From Clostridia bacterium (GTDB taxonomy: Bacteria; Bacillota; Clostridia; Oscillospirales; CAG-272), in NCBI GenBank assembly GCA_017482355.1, contig JAFUNJ010000001.1, forward strand, positions 1 to 64,000: a stretch of DNA of 64,000 bases, read 5' to 3'. Position numbers and translations under genes: made by a program. Below are positions 1 through 9,346 of this stretch, in pieces; the first letter of the stretch is position 1; each line of letters starts with the position of its first letter. A model generated the notes under the pieces. That model searched no databases. It saw nothing but the letters and a program-made list of their open reading frames with translations, and was not told the DNA's origin.

Positions 1-1
1 C

Positions 2-1808
<1,807 letters not shown>

Positions 1809-1810
1809 AA

Positions 1811-1836
1811 GAAAAAGAGTAGCAAAACGCTACTCT
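1811..1836 (-). terminator. Intrinsic terminator of tRNA-Pro
   Basis: An 8-bp perfect stem (1816-1823 with 1829-1836) with a 5-nt loop. Read on the minus strand it is followed by a run of T (complement of 1811-1815). There is no T run on the plus-strand side, so it should end transcription from the minus-strand tRNA gene. Confidence 0.7.
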
Positions 1837-1866
1837 AAACAACGAAATATAAATGCAGACATAAAA

Positions 1867-1910
1867 ATATCGAGTGTCCATAACTGAAATCTGTTATGAA
1901 CACTCGATAT
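1867..1910. repeat. 18-bp inverted repeat touching the tRNA-Pro 3' end
   Basis: Two 18-bp arms (1867-1884 and 1893-1910) match at 17 of 18 positions around an 8-nt centre. The right arm ends on the first base of the CCA complement of tRNA-Pro. It could be a second minus-strand hairpin, or the core of a recombinase attachment site. The position between the integrase and the tRNA makes the att reading worth testing, but it is inference. Confidence 0.55.
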
Positions 1911-1985
1911 GGTCTGAGTGACAAGACTTGAACTTGCGGCCTCTACCACCCCAAGGTAGCGCGCTACCAACTGCGCCACACCCAG
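1910..1985 (-). tRNA. tRNA-Pro (GGG)
   Basis: The cloverleaf folds on the minus strand: acceptor CTGGGTG with CACTCAG (one G-T pair), D-stem GCGC, anticodon stem CTACC/GGTAG with loop TTGGGGT, and a TTCAAGT T-loop. Position 73 is A and CCA is encoded. The anticodon reads GGG, hence proline. A minus-strand promoter lies just upstream and a terminator follows, so it is a single-gene unit. Confidence 0.92.
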
Positions 1986-1999
1986 ATGCAACATCGTGT

Positions 2000-2028
2000 A
2001 TTATAGCACAGGTTTTTGAGTAAGTCAA
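2000..2028 (-). promoter_or_regulatory. Promoter of tRNA-Pro
   Basis: On the minus strand, TTGACT (2023-2028) and TATAAT (2000-2005) are separated by 17 bp. The expected start point lies a few bases before the tRNA 5' end at 1985. Confidence 0.85.
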
Positions 2029-2080
2029 GTGTTTTTGTAAATTTTCTTAAAAAAGTCGAGACTTTTTTGGACATTTGGTA

Positions 2081-2109
2081 TTGACAAGTGGGATTTAAGG
2101 TGGTATAAT
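2081..2109 (+). promoter_or_regulatory. Consensus sigma-A promoter of the CAT-anticodon tRNA
   Basis: TTGACA (2081-2086), a 17-bp spacer and TATAAT (2104-2109): a full consensus match. A perfect small hairpin (2114-2131) lies in the short leader between this promoter and the tRNA and would be removed during 5' processing. Confidence 0.92.
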
Positions 2110-2140
2110 AATCCCGTTGTCCCGACAACGGTAAAAATTC

Positions 2141-2217
2141 GGGCCATTAGCTCAGTTGGTTAGAGCTACCGGCTCATAACCGGTCGGTCCTAGGTTCGAG
2201 TCCTAGATGGCCCACCA
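2141..2217 (+). tRNA. tRNA with anticodon CAT (elongator Met or Ile2)
   Basis: A 77-nt cloverleaf with encoded CCA. The acceptor is GGGCCAT paired with ATGGCCC, and the anticodon stem is ACCGG/CCGGT with loop CTCATAA. The CAT anticodon fits elongator tRNA-Met, or tRNA-Ile2 whose wobble C becomes lysidine. The G1-C72 pair rules out the initiator, which needs a mismatch there. Sequence alone does not separate Met from Ile2. The last bases of this tRNA begin the tandem repeat that follows. Confidence 0.9.
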
Positions 2218-2780
2218 GGCAAAACGCCCCGACGAAAGTCGGGGTTTTTGTTTTGCCTGATGGGGCATCTAGCCAATAAGAACCTAGTTTTCGCAGGCGG
2301 AGCCGAGAAAATAGGTTCGCATTCCCGCCGTAGAGCGCGTCGAGCTTGCTCGTAAGCGGCAAGGCGAGGAATATTGTCCGAAGGGCAAAATCCGAAAAGG
2401 CCCACCAGGCAAAACGCCCCGACGAAAGTCGGGGTTTTTGTTTTGCCTGGTGGGTCATCTAGCCAATAAGAACCTAGTTTTCGCAGGCGGAGCCGAGAAA
2501 ATAGGTTCGCATTCCCGCCGTAGAGCGCGTCGAGCTTGCTCGTGAGCGGCAAGGCGAGGAATATTGTCCGAAGGGCAAAATCCGAAAAGGCCCACCAGGC
2601 AAGACGCCCCGACGAAAGTCGGGGTTTTTGTTTTGCCTGATGGGGCATCTAGCCAATAAGAACCTAGTTTTCGCAGGCGGAGCCGAGAAAATAGGTTCGC
2701 ATTCCAAGCGAAGCCATCGGGGAGCTTGCTCACCGGGGCGCGCGAAGGAATATTGCCCGAAGGGCAAAATCCGAAAGGGA
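2211..2780. repeat. Three tandem 190-bp units carrying the tRNA 3' end and a terminator
   Basis: Units start at 2211, 2401 and 2591 with an exact 190-bp period. Each begins with the tRNA 3' end (CCCACCA), then a stem CCCCGAC/GTCGGGG with a GAAA loop and a T run, nested in an outer AGGCAAAAC/GTTTTGCCT stem. Next comes an inverted pair GAACCTA..TTTTC/GAAAATAGGTTC and a GC-rich tail. Units 1 and 2 are nearly identical. Unit 3 matches until about 2705, then diverges before rejoining at GGAATATTG. It looks like tandem duplication of a tRNA trailer. The overlapping minus-strand frames here are repeat translations, not genes. Confidence 0.85.
2217..2258 (+). terminator. tRNA terminator (first of three copies)
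   Basis: Inner stem 2227-2233/2238-2244 with GAAA loop, followed by TTTTTGTTTT. An outer 9-bp stem pairs 2217-2225 with 2250-2258. Copies recur at 2417-2434 and 2607-2624. Confidence 0.85.
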
Positions 2781-2785
2781 ACAAC

Positions 2786-2815
2786 AAAAAGCACTTCGCA
2801 AGAAGTGCTTTTTTA
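2786..2815. terminator. Bidirectional intrinsic terminator
   Basis: AAAAAGCACTTC pairs with GAAGTGCTTTTTT around GCAA (2786-2797/2802-2813). It can end plus-strand tRNA read-through and the leftward lipoprotein operon that stops at 2866. Confidence 0.85.
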
Positions 2816-2865
2816 GTGATGCTTGAGATCTATGCTCATATAGTATCTGACGACATTATTGCGTT

Positions 2866-4002
2866 TTATTTTTCCGGCTCAGCCCAATGGACGTTGACGC
2901 CCTTGCTTTCGAGATCTTCCGCCCATCCGTCTATGAAATAGAAGCCGGGCTCGGAAATGCCTAAATAAATATCGGTAAGTCCCGAATCGTCAAAGCAATC
3001 TCCGATGTATTTGATCGTTGCGGGCACGGTAAGAGTTTTTAGCTTAGTGCAACCCTCAAACGCCCAATGCTCTATATCTGTTACACTATTGCCCAAAACG
3101 ACGTTTTCAAGAGAGGAACAACCGGCAAACGTCCAGCTATCTATTATTTCAACGCCGTTTCCGATCGTTACGCTTTCAAGCTCGTTTTGGTTTTTGAAGG
3201 CACTGTGTCCGATGGCTTTGATCGTATCGGGGATCATAACTGAAGTGATCTTGCAGGTATCACTTACAAAAGCATTTTCGCAGATTTCCTCAACGGGAAG
3301 TCCCTTATACTCCGACGGGATCGTAATGTCGCCGCCGCTGAATGCAGGTCCGATGCCGACGATTTGATACGCCGTGTTTGTGAAATTTGTTCTGTAGATC
3401 AGCTCCGCTTCATGACCGCACACGTCACAAATACCGTTGTAATCCTTGTCTGTATGATCGGATTTTTTTAGGACTGACGTAGTATGACCGCACGTTAAGT
3501 CGCGCCAATGCTGTGTATCATCATACAGATACTCGCCCAAGGTGTGCTCGTGCTCAACCAGCCCTTTGGGAATGGCAATATGCGAAAACTCATTAAGACC
3601 TTTTGCCCAGCAGAAAAGAATACGGCCGTAGGTCAATGTGTCGTACATTACAGATAACGAAGGTCCGCTTTCGCTGTTGAAATATTCTGCCTGTTCCGCG
3701 GTACCGAAGATCTCGATTAAGCCGACCCAATCGTTTCCGTCAATTTCTTTTGTGATCAGATATACGGCTTCCCACTTGAAATCTTCAATACCTGATTTTT
3801 CAGCCCAATATTCAGAGCGCTCTGCATTTTCTTCATCGGAATATGCTTCTTTTACCGTCCATCCCGCATCAACAAAGTCGCATAAAATATCAGGCAGATT
3901 TTCCTCGTATATTTCGTACTCTGATTTGCCCTTGTTGCCGCACGAGGCAAGTAACGACAGGCACATAATGATGCAAATTGAAATCGCAAATAATTTCTTC
4001 AT
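2866..4002 (-). CDS. Lipoprotein with Cys-module and BspA-type leucine-rich repeats
   Basis: 378 residues with a lipoprotein signal peptide (lipobox LASC, Cys20), so it is anchored to the outer face of the membrane. After an N-terminal domain that begins like its neighbour at 4016 (a DAGW/DAGY stretch), residues about 165-215 hold a Cys module (HWRDLTCGH, then CDVCGHE). Residues about 225-370 form BspA/LRR_5 repeats (IPDTIKAIGHSAF, FAGCSSLENV). LRR_5 proteins often bind host or substrate surfaces; the ligand is unknown. GGAGG precedes the ATG. It is the last gene of a leftward operon, 13 bp after the preceding gene, and uses the same Cys-module style as the giant protein at 19.8 kb. Confidence 0.85.
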   Translation of the reverse strand: MKKLFAISICIIMCLSLLASCGNKGKSEYEIYEENLPDILCDFVDAGWTVKEAYSDEENAERSEYWAEKSGIEDFKWEAVYLITKEIDGNDWVGLIEIFGTAEQAEYFNSESGPSLSVMYDTLTYGRILFCWAKGLNEFSHIAIPKGLVEHEHTLGEYLYDDTQHWRDLTCGHTTSVLKKSDHTDKDYNGICDVCGHEAELIYRTNFTNTAYQIVGIGPAFSGGDITIPSEYKGLPVEEICENAFVSDTCKITSVMIPDTIKAIGHSAFKNQNELESVTIGNGVEIIDSWTFAGCSSLENVVLGNSVTDIEHWAFEGCTKLKTLTVPATIKYIGDCFDDSGLTDIYLGISEPGFYFIDGWAEDLESKGVNVHWAEPEK

Positions 4003-4015
4003 GGCGTTTCCTCCA

Positions 4016-4438
4016 TTATTTGGTAAGCTCCTTTAATGGCTTTAGCATTTTTGTGTCAAAGGTCTCGTAGGTCAGATCACCGTAGTATCCCGTATTAAGC
4101 CAGCGGTGCTCACCGAAAATGCTGAAGAACATCCAAAGGACAGGGTTGAACTTATTTTCCTTGCTTGCCGCTTTGGCGTCTTTATCGGTAAAATATCTCG
4201 TGACGTAGAGATATTTATCTTCGGGATCGTCGGGGTCTGTTATCTTGATATGGCAGGATTGGTTAAGATCGTAATATATCGGATCATCATGATTATGAAA
4301 TTCCACTTCATATCCTGCGTCCTCATATGCTTCTATAATATCCTCGCAGGATATTTTTTTCGGTTCTGACTTACCGCAAGACGTGAACGACAAGCAGAGC
4401 GAGAGCAGTAAAACTATTGATATTATCTTTTTCATCAT
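4016..4438 (-). CDS. Small lipoprotein of unknown function
   Basis: 140 residues with a lipoprotein signal peptide (lipobox FTSC). The mature part starts with an acidic helix-like stretch ending in EDAGYEV, similar to the start of the next lipoprotein in the operon, so the two may share a domain. No known family is recognised. Its ATG overlaps the stop of the upstream gene by 4 bp, which implies translational coupling. Confidence 0.8.
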   Translation of the reverse strand: MMKKIISIVLLLSLCLSFTSCGKSEPKKISCEDIIEAYEDAGYEVEFHNHDDPIYYDLNQSCHIKITDPDDPEDKYLYVTRYFTDKDAKAASKENKFNPVLWMFFSIFGEHRWLNTGYYGDLTYETFDTKMLKPLKELTK

Positions 4439-5343
4439 AATCCACCGCTTATTTCAGTTGTAATAACAATATCCTCACAGGGCATAACGAATTCATACAC
4501 CCATCGGTCGTACTCGGCTTCACGAGGGCGGATCTCCGTTCCGTTTACGGTAAATTTCAGATCCGCATCAATGAGCTTTCGCGTTTTTATTTGGTATATT
4601 ATGCCCGAAACGCCCTCTTCGGGGCGGTCAATGATATAATGATCCGCGTCGGTATCTTCGATCGTGATATTATAGATATTCATATCGCCGATAAAATCGG
4701 AAAGATCTGTGCTTCCGCAATGCACGCAGGTATATTCCGTGATCGTCTCGTCACTGCCTGCTATTTTATACTCGATCCCTTCGTCGTAGGTATGCTCGGC
4801 GGCACAAACGTTGTATTCTGCATTTGCCCGGATTCCGCTGTAAATGCATATTCTCGTATTATATTCAAAGCCCTTGTACTTAAGCTGTCCGTATTCATAT
4901 AGAACGGAGATCTCAACGGGTGACGCTAAGAGGTCTTCTGTTCTGCCCTTGAGCCGATCCTCGGTCGAGAAGATGAACTCGTGCTTGTCGAGGGAAACGT
5001 CGTAACCGTCCTTGATCGGAGCTATTACGGATGCGCGGAAAAAGTTGTTATAATGAAAGCCGACGGAATACCCGAGGTAATAAATGTCGTTTCTTTCGCG
5101 CAGATATTTTACCAGGTCGCTTACGTATTGCTCATATTCGGCACGGTCGAGCCGCAGATACAATATGTTTCCGTTTTCAATTACGGAGTTATCTACGTTA
5201 GGCGGCAGGGGCATATCGGTAAGCTTATTTTTGCTCAGAAGCTCATTTGAAAAAAACTCATTTTCTTTATAAGAACTTCTGCATGAGGAAAGAGTGCATA
5301 TACACAATACTGCTATTAAGACACAAGCCAACAATCTTTTCAT
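4435..5343 (-). CDS. Lipoprotein with a C-terminal Cys pair, unknown function
   Basis: 302 residues with lipobox LSSC near residue 21. A CVHCG pair follows an AEHTYDEG stretch (about residues 180-215), which resembles a single copy of the Cys module seen elsewhere in the window. The C-terminal part looks like a beta-rich extracellular domain (FTVNGTEI, FVMPCEDIVITTEI). GGGAGGG lies upstream of the ATG. It follows the GT8 gene by 27 bp, so it probably belongs to the same operon. Confidence 0.8.
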   Translation of the reverse strand: MKRLLACVLIAVLCICTLSSCRSSYKENEFFSNELLSKNKLTDMPLPPNVDNSVIENGNILYLRLDRAEYEQYVSDLVKYLRERNDIYYLGYSVGFHYNNFFRASVIAPIKDGYDVSLDKHEFIFSTEDRLKGRTEDLLASPVEISVLYEYGQLKYKGFEYNTRICIYSGIRANAEYNVCAAEHTYDEGIEYKIAGSDETITEYTCVHCGSTDLSDFIGDMNIYNITIEDTDADHYIIDRPEEGVSGIIYQIKTRKLIDADLKFTVNGTEIRPREAEYDRWVYEFVMPCEDIVITTEISGGL

Positions 5344-5370
5344 TTGCTTGCCCTCCCTATGCGGTATTAT

Positions 5371-6195
5371 TTACGCCTTGGTAACAGCTTCTTCCTTTAT
5401 CTTCTGGTATTCTTCAAGTATATCGTCGAAGCAGGTATAGCCGAACTTCTTATGCACTTTATCGACCTGCCACTGCTTGATATTTTCGGTATGCGGATAG
5501 GGAAGATAGAAAAGACGCTTTGAGAAGTGGCGAATGACTGTTTTCTTATATAAGAACTTCTGGTCGTTGAAGATATGCGGAAGCATCTTCTTTCTCGTCG
5601 TTGAACGGATAAGTGCGGACTGATCTGCAAAGGGAAGCTTCTTTGTGCGGATCAGCTCGCGCGCCTTTTCGAATATGCCCGTTTCACGGCAACGCTTCAT
5701 GTTGAAAAGCAACACGCCTGCGTTGATATAATTGGGATTGATCAGAAAATGTCCGTAATGGTCGCGCGCGGCGGCGTATTCCACATCCGACACGTCCTTA
5801 TCGTAAAGCAGTCCTATATCCTTGCACGCCATAACGTCGGCATCAAGATACAGAAGCTTATCAGGCATCGGATAAAGATCGGCAAGAAGGCGCAGAAGGG
5901 TGTACGGAGAGCAGTAGCAGCCCTCGTTTACGTTGCCCTTCAGGTGCTTTTCGTAGTTGTCGGTCACGTCGTAGAGAATGACATTCGATTCGGGATTGTG
6001 ACGGCGGAGAGCCGCTTCGATCAGATCGGCGTGATCCTGAGTCATCGGCGTATAATTCGGTGACACGCGGGTGAGCTCCATCGTGAAAATATGTACAGTC
6101 AAGGGACGCTGTCTCTCAAGACGGCGCACTATAGAGAGCGATGCGGTCAGAACACCGTCAAACACCTTGTCGTTACCTGAAAACAAAATATCCAT
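5371..6195 (-). CDS. Glycosyltransferase family 8
   Basis: 274 residues. It starts with MDILFSGNDK, typical of GT8, and has the metal-binding DxD motif LYLDADV (Asp118, Asp120), the NAGVLLFNM motif and the later DQSAL motif of retaining GT8 enzymes such as LgtC-type galactosyltransferases and glycogenins. It should transfer a sugar from a UDP donor in the cytoplasm. Its start overlaps the acyltransferase stop by 1 bp, which suggests the two enzymes act on the same lipid or envelope intermediate. The acceptor is not predictable. Confidence 0.88.
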   Translation of the reverse strand: MDILFSGNDKVFDGVLTASLSIVRRLERQRPLTVHIFTMELTRVSPNYTPMTQDHADLIEAALRRHNPESNVILYDVTDNYEKHLKGNVNEGCYCSPYTLLRLLADLYPMPDKLLYLDADVMACKDIGLLYDKDVSDVEYAAARDHYGHFLINPNYINAGVLLFNMKRCRETGIFEKARELIRTKKLPFADQSALIRSTTRKKMLPHIFNDQKFLYKKTVIRHFSKRLFYLPYPHTENIKQWQVDKVHKKFGYTCFDDILEEYQKIKEEAVTKA

Positions 6196-6989
6196 TATTC
6201 TTCCTCTTTCTTTACGTAGCGAATATATACGCAGTCGCTTTCCTTACTGCGCTTGACCATCGTTTCGTATATTTGGTCGCGCAGTGCCTGCGCTCTTGAT
6301 TTCGGCGGCAAGCTCTGATCGGGATAGAACGGACCGTCGAGATAGGTCACGGTGCGCGGCTTTCTTCCGAAGCGGCGCTTGCGGTAGGTCGTTGTCATCG
6401 CAAAGCTCGGCGCGTCAAGCTCAACGGGGTATTTCATCGAGGTCGCGGGAAAGTCGCGAATTCCCGTATAGAAGGGCCAGATATGTGCCTCGGGGTAGAT
6501 AACGACGAAATTTCCGTCCTTGATGCGCGTGTGAATGGCATCGCGGAAATTGCGCATCGCCTTCAGATTTGACGGCAGCGGCAGTGCGCCGAGGTATGGG
6601 GTAACTCTGCCTAAGCCGGGCATAGAGACGTTGTTCGGATGAACTATAACGTAAACGCTTTTCGGGCAGAGCGCGATATTCGGAATGAAGGGGTCGCCTA
6701 TCTGCTGAGTGTGATTTCCGTAGACGAAGCAGCCCTGCTTCTTGACTTTTTTCAGCACCGCGCGGTTTTTGAATTTACCGTGCAGGGCGATCTTGCAGTA
6801 TAGGTAAGCGATCGGCATCGCGATCAGTCGGTAGGAAACGAAACGCAAAAACCGCCATCTAAGGCGCTTGTCGACGTATACGTAATTTTCGTCGATCTCC
6901 TTTGCTACGATGTTGTCGTCTGCAAATTCGTCGTTTCTTTCGTCTTTATAATAAATTGTCTTTATCGGCTCGTATTCTTTGTTCTTCAT
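6195..6989 (-). CDS. PlsC-like 1-acylglycerol-phosphate acyltransferase, variant active site
   Basis: 264 residues of the LPLAT/PlsC superfamily, which acylates lysophosphatidic acid or related lipids at the membrane. The first motif reads NHTQQIGD, giving H-x5-D rather than the usual H-x4-D. The third block reads IYPEAHIWPF where FPEGTRS is usual. A hydrophobic stretch near residues 50-70 could sit in the membrane. These changes suggest a divergent subfamily or altered acceptor. It is the first gene of the leftward five-gene operon. Confidence 0.8.
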   Translation of the reverse strand: MKNKEYEPIKTIYYKDERNDEFADDNIVAKEIDENYVYVDKRLRWRFLRFVSYRLIAMPIAYLYCKIALHGKFKNRAVLKKVKKQGCFVYGNHTQQIGDPFIPNIALCPKSVYVIVHPNNVSMPGLGRVTPYLGALPLPSNLKAMRNFRDAIHTRIKDGNFVVIYPEAHIWPFYTGIRDFPATSMKYPVELDAPSFAMTTTYRKRRFGRKPRTVTYLDGPFYPDQSLPPKSRAQALRDQIYETMVKRSKESDCVYIRYVKKEEE

Positions 6990-7159
6990 CTATCTCTCCG
7001 CGCCGTCATTGGGGCGCACTTATTTCATTATATCTATACTATTTTACCACTTTTTCTATCTCCTCTTCAATTGACATAATAACCAAATTTCGACTTTGGC
7101 TTTTGTATTGCTCACGCGCTAAGAAAAAGTATCTGAAAATGCGCTCCTTTGATTGACTC
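6990..7159. other. Gap before the restriction operon, no gene seen
   Basis: AT-rich spacer. On the minus strand it holds TAAAAT and TATAAT-like boxes that could serve the leftward envelope operon, but no clear -35 pairs with them. A short minus-strand open stretch (about 7155-7051) lacks a start codon and is not called. Confidence 0.5.
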
Positions 7160-7183
7160 GAATTTCTCAATTCTGAGAAATTC
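7160..7183. promoter_or_regulatory. Inverted repeat upstream of the RM promoter
   Basis: GAATTTCTCA and TGAGAAATTC form a perfect 10-bp inverted repeat around ATTC, ending 4 bp before the -35 box. It could be an extra regulator site or a terminator-like stem. Confidence 0.5.
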
Positions 7184-7186
7184 TTG

Positions 7187-7215
7187 TTGACATTTTTAAA
7201 CTAAAATGATATCAT
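7187..7215 (+). promoter_or_regulatory. Promoter of the restriction-modification operon
   Basis: TTGACA (7187-7192), 17-bp spacer, TATCAT (7210-7215). The -10 box lies inside the first of three phased palindromes, so repressor and polymerase would compete. Confidence 0.85.
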
Positions 7216-7242
7216 TATATCAAGATATTATGATATCATAAT
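7206..7242. promoter_or_regulatory. Triple phased operator of the RHH regulator
   Basis: Three dyads: ATGATATCAT (7206-7215), ATATC-AA-GATAT (7217-7228) and ATTATGATATCATAAT (7227-7242, a perfect 16-bp palindrome). Their centres are at 7210.5, 7222.5 and 7234.5, exactly 12 bp apart. Ribbon-helix-helix dimers of the Arc/MetJ class bind adjacent operators cooperatively, so this suggests autoregulation by the gene that starts 13 bp later. Confidence 0.7.
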
Positions 7243-7254
7243 GGAGGTGGGATT

Positions 7255-7437
7255 GTGAATATATCGGATACTCCGACAAAGCAAAAACTGTCTATTCCCT
7301 TACGACTGCCGCCCGATATCTATGAGCAAATGATGGAAGTCGTACAGAAGAAAAAGAAAAAAGAGCGCGGATATAGCGTTAATCAGTATTTGACCGAAAT
7401 ACTCATGAGGGATTTGGAGGAGAAAAACAATGGCTAA
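7255..7437 (+). CDS. Ribbon-helix-helix (Arc-type) regulator of the RM operon
   Basis: 60 residues. The GTG start at 7255 follows GGAGGTGG; the ATG at 7241 hits a stop within six codons. The body KLSIPLRLPPDIYEQM, followed by a basic loop and GYSVNQYLTEIL, fits an Arc/CopG-like RHH fold: a beta strand for DNA contact and two helices. It overlaps the RM subunit by 8 bp. Preceded by a promoter embedded in tandem palindromes, it likely controls expression of the restriction system, in the role of a C protein but with a different fold. Confidence 0.82.
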   Translation: MNISDTPTKQKLSIPLRLPPDIYEQMMEVVQKKKKKERGYSVNQYLTEILMRDLEEKNNG

Positions 7438-9346
7438 AAAAGAAGTAAAAACAGATTTATGGGTTGCCCGTCAGCTCGACGACTGTAAAATAAAATATGA
7501 TGCTCAAGGTAGCGACGTTAAGGAACTGAACGACGCATTGCAAAGCGCATCTAAAAAAGGCACAGGTAATGCCGGATATCCTGAATATGTTGCGGTTATT
7601 AAGGATTTTGTGATAGTTATTGAGGATAAAGCCGATTTGTCCAAGCATGAGAAATTAACGGATAAAGGTATTATTTCGATCGAACAAAAGAGCATTGAAG
7701 ATTTTGCGGTAAATGGAGCATATTTTTACGCGAAACACATTGCTCAAAACAGTTCCTTCGGAAAGGTATTCGCAATCGGTGTTTCAGGCAACGAAAAGCA
7801 CCATAGAATTACTCCCCTTTACGTTGATGATCGTGAGGGATATAAAAAGCTTCCCGACATTGAATCCTTTACATCTTTTTCCGAAGAAAATATTGAGGAG
7901 TATTATACTCGATATGTGTTGAACGAAAAAACGGATGTAGAAAAGACCACGGAAGAAATTTTGAAAGACGCGGCGGAGCTTCACGAGTACTTGCGCACAT
8001 ATGGCTCGTTGAAAGACCAAGACAAGCCATTAGTAGTATCTGGCATTTTATTGGCATTAGATGATAAGTTTTTCAAGGTTGATGATTTACTTGGTGACGA
8101 AGATACAACGGATGGTTCGCTTATTTACGATGCAATAAAAAGGCGTTTGAAGGCATCTAATGTTGGACCCGATGCAAAGCGCGACAAGCTGATGAGTGAG
8201 TTTTCTATCATCAAAACAAGTGCCCGTCTAAACGAAGTTGATGCTCGTCTCGGAAAAACACCGCTGAAATTCTACACGGAATTTCTGAAGAAAAATATTT
8301 TTGATAGCATTAAATATCATAGCACGAGCGAAGATTTTATCGGTAGATTTTACGGTGAATTTATGAGTTATTCCGGCGGCGACGGACAAACTCTCGGAAT
8401 TATCTTAACTCCTCGTCATATTTGCGATTTGTTTTGCGATATTCTGAATGTTCAGGCAAATGATATCGTACTTGACCCTTGCTGCGGTACAGCGGGATTT
8501 CTCGTTGCTGCGATGCACCATATGCTTGAAAAAGCGGGAACCGATCAAACAAAACGCAAAAATATCAAGAAAAAACAGCTTCACGGTTTTGAACTTCAAA
8601 GTAATATGTTTGCTATTGCGGCAACTAATATGATTCTTCGTGATGATGGGAATAGCAATATTAAATGCGAGGACTTTTTGCGTCAAAACCCGGCGGAAAT
8701 ACAGCTTAAAGGCGCAACGGTTGGCATGATGAATCCCCCGTATTCGCAAGGCACAAAGGCGGATCCTTCGCAATATGAGTTGTCCTTTGTTGAGCATTTA
8801 TTGGATTCTTTGGCAGAAGGCGCGCGTGCCGCAGTTATTGTTCCGCAGTCTTCCATGACTGGAAAGACAAAAGATGAACAAGCTTTCAAAGAAAGCATTA
8901 TGAAGTATCACACGTTGGAAGGTGTTATTACCTGTAATACAGATACGTTTTACGGAGTAGGAACTAACCCTGTTATTGCGGTATTCACAGCACATGAACC
9001 TCATCCAGAAGAAAAACTTTGTAAGTTTATTGATTTTAGAGAGGATGGATTTGAGGTTAGAGCACATGTTGGACTTATAGAAGGTAATTCAGCTAAAGAC
9101 AAACGACAGCACTTGCTTGATGTTTGGAACGGACGTACAGAAGCACCGTCAAAATTCTGTGTTGAATCGACGGTAAAGTCTGACGATGAATGGCTACATT
9201 CTTTTTACTACTTCAATGACGAAATTCCAACAGATGATGATTTTGAAAAATCAATTGGAGATTATCTGACCTTCGAATTCTCTATGATAATGCAGAATAG
9301 GGAATATTTGTTCAAGGAAGGTGATGATAGTGAAGAAAATAAATGA
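7430..9346 (+). CDS. BcgI-like type IIB restriction-modification A subunit (nuclease-methylase fusion)
   Basis: 638 residues. The N-terminal domain has a PD-(D/E)xK pattern (PE at 51-52, then VIVIEDK with Glu65 and Lys67), like the HsdR N-terminal nuclease. A helical HsdM-like region follows, then an N6-adenine methylase domain with motif I DPCCGTAGF (349-357) and motif IV NPPY (435-438). One chain therefore both cleaves and methylates. It is followed by a single specificity subunit and no separate HsdR. This architecture and the subunit sizes match BcgI-type systems, which cut on both sides of a bipartite site. The region is more AT-rich than its neighbours, consistent with transfer. Confidence 0.88.
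   Translation: MAKKEVKTDLWVARQLDDCKIKYDAQGSDVKELNDALQSASKKGTGNAGYPEYVAVIKDFVIVIEDKADLSKHEKLTDKGIISIEQKSIEDFAVNGAYFYAKHIAQNSSFGKVFAIGVSGNEKHHRITPLYVDDREGYKKLPDIESFTSFSEENIEEYYTRYVLNEKTDVEKTTEEILKDAAELHEYLRTYGSLKDQDKPLVVSGILLALDDKFFKVDDLLGDEDTTDGSLIYDAIKRRLKASNVGPDAKRDKLMSEFSIIKTSARLNEVDARLGKTPLKFYTEFLKKNIFDSIKYHSTSEDFIGRFYGEFMSYSGGDGQTLGIILTPRHICDLFCDILNVQANDIVLDPCCGTAGFLVAAMHHMLEKAGTDQTKRKNIKKKQLHGFELQSNMFAIAATNMILRDDGNSNIKCEDFLRQNPAEIQLKGATVGMMNPPYSQGTKADPSQYELSFVEHLLDSLAEGARAAVIVPQSSMTGKTKDEQAFKESIMKYHTLEGVITCNTDTFYGVGTNPVIAVFTAHEPHPEEKLCKFIDFREDGFEVRAHVGLIEGNSAKDKRQHLLDVWNGRTEAPSKFCVESTVKSDDEWLHSFYYFNDEIPTDDDFEKSIGDYLTFEFSMIMQNREYLFKEGDDSEENK

Noticed and set aside
2174-2794. Several overlapping minus-strand frames of 94-152 codons
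   Set aside because: They are translations of the 190-bp tandem repeat and tRNA trailer, share the same text in shifted copies and have no ribosome sites.
7051-7156. Short minus-strand open stretch before the RM operon
   Set aside because: About 35 codons with no ATG, GTG or TTG at the front; may be a remnant but cannot be supported.
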